Shown piece after piece: positions 56,284 to 64,000 of a stretch of DNA of 64,000 nt (its first letter is position 1; each line of letters opens with the position of its first letter). The stretch covers positions 100,051,897 through 100,115,896 of the forward strand of contig NC_081407.1 in the NCBI RefSeq assembly GCF_030272615.1, in the 5' to 3' direction. The notes beneath the pieces are model-generated. The model saw nothing but the letters and a program-made list of their open reading frames with translations, had not been told where the DNA came from and ran no database searches. A program made the position numbers and the translations under genes. Origin of the DNA: Cryptomeria japonica. Taxonomy: Eukaryota > Streptophyta > Pinopsida > Cupressales > Cupressaceae.

Positions 56284-57254
56284 TCTGACACCATTATAAT
56301 GTCCCTTTTTAGGATTTTTAAGAAATGCAATTTTTTTGTGGTTTTTGTTGTAGAAAAGACTGAAAAGTAAGTGCTGAAGAAATTGCAGAATTATATGATT
56401 AGACCCTAGGTATATAATTGTATCTAAGAGGCAAAACAAAAGTAAACAGCCCTACACTAAGATTATTAAAATTGCATATATTATAGAATAACAACACAAG
56501 ATTCCACATTAATTGATATTAACATCCTTCCATCAGAAGTAGCAAAAAATAAATGAATTTGATGACCGATCATGGCCAAAAATTATTACAAAGGAAAATC
56601 AATAAATCATATCAGCATGTTGTAGTGATTAGTTCCAACGGCATCAAAATGATTGGCAGTGATTAATTGTAAAATCTTAACCCTGATTGCCCAAGATAAA
56701 CATATTTTTATTTTCAAATATCAATGAATAACAAGCGCTATAGGTATATATGATTTGTAATTAAAAGCAATTATAAAGAAGGCAGTGAATAAGCAATATT
56801 ATTTATATAAATTGTCAATTGTATGTGTTGACTGTACGATGGCAACTAAAAAAGAATTAATCCTTGGTTAATTTTGGCACAAGACAATGAGCACAAACTT
56901 GCCCAAGGTTGATGACAATCGTTTCTAGCACAATTGTGATCCTTATGTAAAATGATTTTTTTACCCAAATCCAATGTTTTTCATCATTAGGAATTCACAA
57001 ACCAAGGGTTTCGCCTTTGAATGCACAATTTTTTATATTTGAATTTGAAATAATGAATTAATGGATGCTCAAAATGGGGCATATGGCTTTACATATAGAT
57101 GCATTACAATTTTGGGTCCTTCATTAATTGTTTTTCCCTCCAAAAGAAAATAAAAAAATGTACTTTTGATTAATTAAATGAATAGGCCTCAAGTCTCAAT
57201 TAGATTGCCTAAAAAAAATAACACTTGATTTGCTCTTTTTGAAAACAATAATTG
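56284..57254. other. Unassigned AT-rich sequence
   Basis: This is the right flank of element G. It begins 'tctgacaccattataatgtccc', which could be the edge of another TGTAATGTCCC-type LTR like J, but no partner end is found. No ORF or motif is supported. Confidence 0.35.
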
Positions 57255-57259
57255 GGCCT

Positions 57260-58643
57260 TGTTGTGACGTTTTCACAAATTGCCCCATTGCAAATGGGGA
57301 ACCCCACTTTCTTTCACTTTCTAGGTTAGTTGTCTTAGTTTAGTTGTCTGGCTTGGCAATAGTTTTAGTGTTCTCAACCTTCTACTTGAGGAAGTGTAGT
57401 GCCTTAGGTTGTTAGGAAGTGAGCAAGTCATGTCTCTCTCTTTAAGATGGAATTGAGTTAGTTCAGCTCTCAATGCCTTGGTGATGAATGATTTATGATG
57501 ATCATCACCATGTGGCTTTCAAGTTATAGGATAGGAATGTTGAGTCTAAAGTGTGGAGAATTGATAGACGAAGTGAAATGCTTGGTGAGAGGGTAGTCAG
57601 GGCATAAGCAATAATGAAGAAGCCTTGTTGATGATGAGGTTACTTTGATGAGTGAATGTGGAATTCTTGAAATGGATGAAGTAGTTGGTGCAATCAGCAA
57701 ATTAGAACAAGTCAGATCACTTCCAATGACTCCCCAAATCTACGAACTTGTTCACCTTCACTTCCAGTTGTTGCCTAAATCGCCGACTTGCCTTCACATC
57801 AATTTCTTGTGACCCTCCAAAAGTTTGATCACCTTGGACTACTTCCACTTGGCTATCAAAAGCCCGACTTGGATTTGCATGCCCTTCCATTTGCTGAGAT
57901 CAATGCTTGATGAAGTGGAACACTTACTATTTTGAGGGAAGAAGTTGATTAAGGCTGGTAAAGTCTACCAAGCAGGAATGAAGATGCCTTGAGCAATTCA
58001 TTGAACAATTAATGCTGATACCTTGGCATCATTTCCACTTACCTTCCAAAGGTCCGACCTGCTTGCTATCATTTCCAGTTGGGGGTGAAAAGCACGACCA
58101 GCTGATGACCATTTCCACTTGGTGGTCAAATCCACAACCAACTAGTGAGGATTTCCACTTGGTGGTGAAAAGCATGATCAATTGATGACCATTTCCACTT
58201 GGTCAAATCCACAACCAACTAGTGAGGATTTCCACTTGGTGGTGAAAAGCATGATTAGTTGATGACCATTTCCACTTGGGGTCCAACTCCACAATGTGCT
58301 CGACATAAAATACCTATTGTTATATTTGATAATATTTGTTATCTAGCAAAGTATTAATTATTTGTATTAAGTGGGTTGTCACTCTCGAGTAGTTATGTGT
58401 CCGGTTGTGTACCTCTCGACAATCGTCGAGCCCTTTAAATATGTTGGGTACTGCCAAGGAAGGTAGGAGGGAATAGTTGGGTCAATTGTAATCCTTGGCC
58501 GACCATCTCTAGTCTTCTCTCTAATAAATTCATGTGCGAATAAAAATATATCATTTTTGCTATATGTTGTTGAAAGTTCTATGTGCTGTGTATTTCTTGT
58601 TTACTTCTGGTAGTTAAAGAACATACCCCGTAGGGAGTAAACA
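57260..58643 (+). repeat. 5' LTR of element C
   Basis: TGTTGTGACGTTTTCAC to GGGAGTAAACA. 'ctttaaatatgttggg' near 58430 is a possible TATA box and 'ctctaataaattc' near 58520 a possible polyadenylation signal. U3 contains a repeat series at about 58040-58290. Confidence 0.75.
58040..58290 (+). repeat. Short repeat series in the LTR of element C
   Basis: 'atttccacttggtggt' plus 'gaaaagcaYgaYcaNttgatgacc' or 'caaatccacaaccaactagtgagg' alternate about five times, with a step near 40 bp (an 80-bp higher unit). Confidence 0.8.
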
Positions 58644-58646
58644 TTT

Positions 58647-58659
58647 TGGTGTTGTTACC
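58647..58659 (+). other. Decayed tRNA-Asp primer binding site of element C
   Basis: TGGTGTTGTTACC stands 3 nt after the LTR. It differs from TGGCGCCGTTGCC only by four transitions (three C to T, one G to A), so it is best read as a deaminated Asp primer site. Confidence 0.6.
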
Positions 58660-58689
58660 TTGAAAGAAATTTGGTTAGCCTTGAGTGAT

Positions 58690-59280
58690 TCATGTCCATA
58701 GACCCTAATTAAGGTGAGAAGAGGCCACAGGATGGTCAAGACCAAGTGATTACGTGATCCACCGACCCTTGGTCGAAGGGAGAATAGGGACGAATCAGAG
58801 CCTGGAAGTACCCAGAGTGTTGGGACGGTGGAGGTGGACGTGTAGAGGATGCACACGTGGTTGAGAATGCAAGGAAAGCACTAGAATGTAGCGGTCGAAA
58901 TAGTCCACCCAGGTCTAGCACACTTGGAAGTACTAGTAGTGTTGGAGACGTTGGAGGTGGACATGTAGAGGATGCGTGCATGGCCGAGAGTGCAAGGAAA
59001 GCACCAGAATGTAGTGGTCAGAATTGTCCCCTAGGTCTAGCACACAAGGGAGTAAGTAGGCGAGAAACCAATTTGCGGGAACTTGTCCCTCGTCGAGGAA
59101 CCAAGAATTAGGGGGCCTGAGTCGAAGACTCCTCCATACCTTCCGGGTGAAAACAATGATGAACACCTAGGAGAAGAAGAAACTCTCGAAGTTCATAGGG
59201 GATGGATTAGAGGACCCCGTACGCCATTGCAAGGCATGTATAACGGTATGGGAGGTGAATGGACAAGATGACAAGGACTA
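58690..59280 (+). pseudogene. Leader or gag N-terminal fragment of element C with a 123-bp tandem repeat
   Basis: Two copies of a 123-bp unit begin near 58831 and 58954 ('gaggtggacRtgtagaggatgc', 'gcaaggaaagcaYYagaatgtag'), giving 41-residue protein repeats ('ESARKAPECSGQNCP' against 'ENARKALECSGRNSP'). The ORF 58857-59111 spans them. It is Arg/Gly-rich with no named domain. Its place just after the primer site suggests gag or leader protein. It is truncated at 59283. Confidence 0.45.
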
Positions 59281-61266
59281 CTTGTTAATCCTATGAGGGT
59301 CCAGTTAATACAGAGAGTGGGGGGGGGTGAATCAGTATTAAGACCAATTCAAACTTTAACACAAAATCAAACCATTTACCAATACTTTCACCACCAAAGT
59401 AATCATATAAACTTGATCAATTACCAACTCATTAACCTTATCAATAAGATCAAATACTTTCTCAACCAACTTCTTATAAATACCGGTAACCTCTGATAAA
59501 CTTCTGATAAAACATCATAACCGGTGTCTCAGAAATAATGCATGAAATGAAATATAAACAAGAACATCACATGAAAAACATAAGTTTTTGATGTGGAAAC
59601 CCAAATAGAGAAAAAACCACGATGGGAATTGGCACCCACAAATATTTGTACTCTTTTGAAGTACGCCCTGTTAGGAGCTTAGCCTTGTTAGAAGCTTACA
59701 ATACGCCCGGTTAAGAGAAAACCCTGTTAGGAGTGACCCAATTAAGGGATTTGCCTTGCAACTCGATAAGGAGCTTGATGATTTGTTAGGATCAACCTCA
59801 TGAGAGGATTTAACACTCTTTTGAGAGCTGCCCTATTAGGGGACTTAAATGTTTAAGGCCTGTTAGAACCTACCCGGTCAAGGGGTTTAACCTGCTGCAA
59901 CTGTTAGGGAACAACAATAAGAAAATGATCTATTTTCTTGCACTTCTCTGCTTGCTTGGTCAGATCCAGTTATGCACAACACTTTGCAACTCTTAGGCAG
60001 ATTTCACACTTCACTTGGACGACTTAACAAATTCTCTAGACCATCGACACAATAAACATTAACTGTGTCAACCTAAATAGCCATCTCAACTAGGTCGGCC
60101 ACAAAACCTAATTACATCCATGAATTTACAATAAGATCACAAAAGATCATCGTAGATCGCTATCCAGATCATTACAACAAATTACAATGCAATATCAACC
60201 GTTGGTTGATCTTAACTCATCACGGAAATCCGATCTGTATCCTCAAAACACTCTACTAAGCATTTCGCTGATTCCCAAGAAAATCTTCCTTGAATCGCGC
60301 CAAAACAGCTATTAAACCTTTCACGCGGGTTGTGTCGTGTTACCAACTTTAAGTAGACTCGCAATCGATCACCGTCATAACAGAAATCATTACCGGTTCT
60401 TAAACCCTACTAAAACCTTAGCAAAACTTCATCAGAAATTTGAAAAACGCCTTCCGGTAATTGTTGACGTGGCTAAAGTCGCCTCGCTGCAACTCTCTCT
60501 GGCCAACGCAGAATAGAATGATCTTGCCGAGTATCATATCCTCTCTTGTATAAGGAAGCCCTATTGTTGTTTTTAGTTGATCAATGGGGACAACCTCAAG
60601 GTTCCAATAGTCAGTTCTTGACTGCAAGATAGCTCAACAGTTTGATGTATTTTGCTGGGAGCACAAGGGAACTTGCATTTTGCAACAAGCTGGTTTGCTG
60701 CGATTCTCGGACTGCGAAATAAAAAGCAAAGGGGAAGGGATAGGAGACCTAAAACTAACAAGATTGGTATGCTGGTAGATGGATTCAACATAACCAATCC
60801 TTGCTTGGCCAGAATAACTTACGACCTTGTAGGAACGGTGCAATCTTCTAGGGGACTTGGAAGATTTTTAGACTGCAAATGCATGGCTAAGCACCCAATT
60901 GCGGCGCAGCCCAGACAAACACCTGCAATTGAACTAAATGCAATTAAAGGCTCAGACTAACCATACACAAGAACATACAATCAGTATATCCTCAATGGTA
61001 TGAGCTTGAATCCATCAAATACCTGTACACCCAAAACAAGATCTATCTAAAATACTGAAAGAAACCATGCAAACAGAAGAAAACAAAGACAATAAACACC
61101 ATATTTCAATGTTCATATATTTGCTTCAGCTGCCATTACAACAATTTTTGTAACATCTCTATGCTACTTCTAAAATTTAACCTTCTACAATCTAATCTAT
61201 TCTAACTGAAATCTAACAGCCTAACTGCCTAAAAATCTAATCTTTTACAAGAGAAAGGCCTCTGCC

Positions 61267-61273
61267 TTTTATA
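61267..61273 (-). promoter_or_regulatory. Probable TATA box of unit D
   Basis: On the minus strand TTCTATAAAAGGCAGAGG lies 811 bp before the 3' end, the same distance as in units A and B. Confidence 0.6.
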
Positions 61274-61879
61274 GAATTTACAATTTGAATTGATGGTCAG
61301 GATTGACTGCATCGAAGGGTTGCAATCTGCCTTCCAGAATCTGGCAGTCTTAACCCATGCCCACTCAATTCTCAGTTATCCCTTCAACCACTATGTCAAC
61401 TACCTATCACTGTTTTGCATTAATTTGGGTCTATCTGGTAGTTGAACATAACTGATCCACAACTGACCTGTTTCCCACTTTGTTTCAAAATATCTTGCGG
61501 GACCCACAGGCAGCCTTACACTAAACAATTTCAGTCTTTAAAAACTGAATTTCTAGAATTAAATCCAGCTGTGCATTTTTTCTGAGAATGTATACTTTGG
61601 TAGCATTCAAAGTGTTCTTCGGTCTTTAATCGCTTTGGTGGATTTCAACTCTGTGGTTCAGGTGATGACGTGATTCCCAATGCTTCATCGCTTTGATCCT
61701 GCGCTACATCTTTTTCTCCTCCAGCTTCCAGCGCCTGGCCTTGATTTCAATCCTTCTTCGATTTGCGTTTTAGGCTTTCTCTTGGTTCTTTGCAATGACG
61801 TCCTGCAAACAATCAATTTCACTTTTAATAATCAATTTGAAAAATTAATTAAATTAATTTGACAAATATTAAATTTAAC

Positions 61880-62910
61880 TTAGCGACGTCCGACTTCATC
61901 TCGGTGAAGTTCGGGCTTGAGAAGCTCTGTGTGAGATGTATCTTTTAAATGTCTCTCCTCTTTGGTTGGCGATATCGGCTTCATGAGTGAAAATGCGAGA
62001 CTTAGTGAAAAAAGTTTATAAAATGTCTTTGCCTTCACTTTCGGGCCATTAAGACTCTCTGTGAGATTTTACTCACTTCGCCTGTGAAATTCGCACACTT
62101 TATTGAAATGGTGCGATTTTGATTTTGCTTTAACCCTTTCAGCTTTGAAAGCTCTTTTTTCACGATTTTGGGTTTTGAAGCCCTTTTGCATGAATCTTCT
62201 CATATTTCGGTCTAAGAGGGGTATGTGAAAGCTTTAACGCCCTTTGTTTTCCTTCCACCTATTTCGGCCGATAAACTGACTTCGCGTTTCGGCAAAATTT
62301 ACGTTCTAAGTTCTTTTCGGCCTTTTAAGGCATTTTGTGAGCTGTATGTTTTAAGTTTATGAAGCCTTTGCGTGAATTTGAAGTTCCTTGTCATTCTTGG
62401 CATACTAGGTGTTCGACGCGAATTTGCACTTAATTATAGGTTTTCGGCCTACAAGGATTTTTCGCAAGCTTTCAGTTTGCATTTCGGGCTTCTAGACGAA
62501 AACACGAGATGTTAGAGGTTTTCGGCCCAATGAGGACCTTTTGCGCGATTTTAGACTTAAGGAGTTTTTCGGCTTACTTAGGCTTTATGCACGATTTTTG
62601 TCTATTTGAAGATTTTCGGCTTGTTGGCGAATAGCGCGAAACGAACCTTTGCTCCATTTTTCGGGTAATGAGGACGTGATTTGAACTTCGTAATTTCTCT
62701 ACCCTCTAATCCTTTCGGCCAATTGAGCCCTCTTTTGCAAGCTGTGAGATTTTCGGGTAAATGGGCCATTTTACAAGTTCGCTCCTTGCCAATTTCGGCC
62801 TAGAAGCCGATTTTGACAGGCTTGGTGTATTTTGGCCTCCTTTGTTTATTGGCCCGATTGGGGTAACTTGAGCCCTTGGAAGCTTTTCGGCCTGTTGGGT
62901 TATTTTGTGA
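61880..62910 (-). repeat. GGCCGAAAA motif series in the U3 of unit D
   Basis: About eighteen TTTCGG or TTTTCGGCC words (plus strand) occur at roughly 50-70 bp steps, often followed by 'gcgaattt' or 'gcgcga'. The spacers are diverged, so this is an old tandem series in which the core word is kept. Confidence 0.7.
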
Positions 62911-63450
62911 GAGTTTAATGTTTTATTCACCTTCTGTTAAACTTAAGCCTATGGGCGAATTTGGATATTATGAAGATTCTGTGATTTTCCCTTTGCTTCT
63001 GCGACCTCATATGCCCTTCTCTCTATTGGATAGACTGATGCAAACTGGGGGTCCCCTGTCAATGATGGGGTGAGGTGTGCGAGCACAACAGTAATCATCA
63101 CAAGTTCCAGTTCCGGTCACATACACCTTTCCATGATACAAGTTCACCATCCAAACTACAAATCACCAATCATCGCCAGTTGACCGATCCAATCAAATCA
63201 ATTTTGCTTTACTGGTTAAAGTCCTATTTCACAAACTTTAGCTCACTGTCGGTAAACCAAATCACTTAGATGACAAAACAAAACATCAAGAACATCAGTT
63301 GCCAGCAATGACAACACAAATAACTGATCATGTCATCTATTCATAGAATCTCAATCTCTTCATCACAAATAGACTTCTATCCTTTACTGGTGCAGTCATC
63401 CAACTTCAATTGCATGACCTGATTTGCATCAGTTATGCCAAATGCCAACA

Positions 63451-63466
63451 ATCTCCCCCTTTGGCA
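63451..63466 (-). other. Polypurine tract of the right-hand copia element
   Basis: On the minus strand GCCAAAGGGGGAGATT is followed directly by TGTTGGCA, the LTR start. Confidence 0.8.
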
Positions 63467-63863
63467 TCGATGGCAACACTAATCAGATATACAATCAGAA
63501 TAACATCATCATCATCAACTTGGTTGCCGATATCACATCTCTGTCGGTTCTCCTTTTGTCATCTCGCCCTAAACCAATGCTTCACTCAATTTGATCTTCA
63601 ACTTCTCACATGTTTGCCATATCTGATTTCTATTCTTTTTTGCTTTCCCTTTGACAACAATGCCAAAGATGTAAATGCATCACTTGTCTTCGATTCTGCT
63701 GCTGCTTCTTTCATCATCTTGGCTACATAAATCAGAAAAACTATAACAGAGCATTCAATCAGAATTTTACATCAGACTTGCTTCCCAAAGAAGTAGCATG
63801 AACCTTCATCAATCCTTAGAAAAATAAACATGAAATCCACAGGATTGATGGATCTCCATCACT
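63467..63863 (-). other. 3' untranslated region of the copia element
   Basis: This lies between the pol stop codon and the polypurine tract. No ORF or motif is supported on the coding strand. Confidence 0.6.
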
Positions 63864-64000
63864 TTAGTTCGTCCGGTGTAGGGGTCTAACCCCTAGTTTA
63901 CCTCTAAGAAACTCAAAGGTAGCCTTCGGTAAGGGCTTAGTAAAGATATTAGCTAACTGATCTTTACTCTTCACATATTCCATCTTCACCTCCTTATCTT
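63864..64000 (-). CDS. pol: Ty1/copia RNase H C-terminal end, partial
   Basis: The minus strand reads 44 residues from the window edge to a TAA at 63866-63864. 'VKSKDQLANIFTKPLP' and 'FEFLRGKLGV' are the hallmark C-terminal end of the copia polyprotein (the last RNase H block with its catalytic Asp in 'DQLANIFTK'). No stop interrupts this part. The rest of pol lies beyond 64000. Confidence 0.92.
   Translation of the reverse strand, partial: DKEVKMEYVKSKDQLANIFTKPLPKATFEFLRGKLGVRPLHRTN

Larger units (their letters stand above)
57255..59282 (+). mobile_element. Element C: 5' LTR and leader/gag start of a gypsy element, truncated
   Basis: A 1384-bp LTR (57260-58643) is followed by a decayed tRNA-Asp primer site and about 620 bp of internal sequence. 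It is cut off at 59283 by the copia LTR. The first about 50 bp of the LTR match the start of units A, B and D, while its 3' end does not. The 5-bp flank is GGCCT, but the opposite end is missing, so the TSD cannot be tested. Confidence 0.75.
60457..63095 (-). mobile_element. LTR unit D: 2.6-kb solo LTR of the TGTTGTGAC family
   Basis: The unit 60462-63090 has perfect TSD GTAAT (60457-60461 and 63091-63095) and lies inside the copia LTR. On the minus strand it starts TGTTGTGCTCGCACACC and ends CCACGTCAACA. The last 100 bp ('caagagaggata', 'ttctattctgcgtt') match units A and B. The U3 holds a series of GGCCGAAA motifs. There is no long ORF, primer site or second LTR. Confidence 0.88.
59283..64000 (-). 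mobile_element. 3' part of a Ty1/copia element, running off the right edge
   Basis: On the minus strand: the end of the pol ORF (64000-63864), a 3' untranslated stretch, a polypurine tract (GCCAAAGGGGGAGATT, 63466-63451) and a long LTR from TGTTGGCA at 63450 to about 59283. The LTR is split by unit D. Its distal part holds a C-run (GATTCACCCCCCCCC) near 59330-59345 typical of these LTRs. Without unit D the LTR is about 1.5 kb. A related LTR lies at 1-720. The 5' LTR and TSD partner lie outside the window. Confidence 0.75.

Overview
The window is plant nuclear DNA from a large, repeat-swollen genome. Supporting signs are plant-type LTR retrotransposons of both the Ty3/gypsy and Ty1/copia classes, a hAT transposon with spliced introns, and two exons of a plant sphingoid long-chain base kinase (LCBK1-like) with GT-AG introns. 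The very long nested intergenic or intronic repeats suggest a conifer or other gymnosperm, but this is inference; nothing here fixes the species. Almost every kilobase is mobile DNA. The only recognisable host gene sequence is at 18195-18476 (+).

Layout. 1-798: remnant of a copia LTR (-). 799-10622: gypsy element 1 (+), with target-site duplication (TSD) AAATA, tRNA-Asp primer site, four-knuckle gag, decayed pol, an array of self-complementary CGTACG motifs, and a long extra 3' ORF with coiled-coil repeats. 12065-12974: small hAT derivative. 13320-16367: LTR unit A (TSD TACCC). 16404-17660: 422-bp tandem duplication split by a 302-bp solo LTR (TSD CCTAT). 18195-18476: two LCBK1-like exons. 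19550-21600: GTGCACC-rich repeats interrupted by a copia-like LTR. 22333-35460: a three-level nest. A copia-like LTR is split by gypsy element 2 (-; TSD CTTGT; related to element 1 but lacking RT, RNase H and most of integrase). Element 2 is in turn split by LTR unit B (-; 7.3 kb; TSD CATCC). 35552-37250: solo LTR J (TSD CATTG). 37300-37800: RT remnant. 37800-48580: gypsy element F (-), split by a nearly intact hAT transposon (41008-45705, +). 49066-56283: full-length chromovirus G (+; TSD AAAGT). 57255-59282: 5' part of gypsy element C. 59283-64000: 3' part of a copia element (-) that runs off the right edge; its LTR is split by LTR unit D (TSD GTAAT).

The most interesting signal is units A, B and D. 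All three are TG...CA-type units with perfect 5-bp TSDs. They share both termini and a TATA box about 810-840 bp from the 3' end, so they behave as solo LTRs of one family. They range from 2.6 to 7.3 kb because the U3 part differs. In B the U3 carries a 1063-codon ORF (broken only by two in-frame TAGs) plus a 12-copy array of a 31-bp hairpin spaced about 166 bp apart. The B protein shares a short conserved helical motif and overall layout with the extra 3' ORF of element 1. This looks like an LTR family that carries a gene of its own inside the LTR.

Decay has a clear signature. Most in-frame stops in the element ORFs are explained by CAG to TAG or CGA to TGA changes, as expected from deamination of methylated cytosine in CHG and CG contexts.
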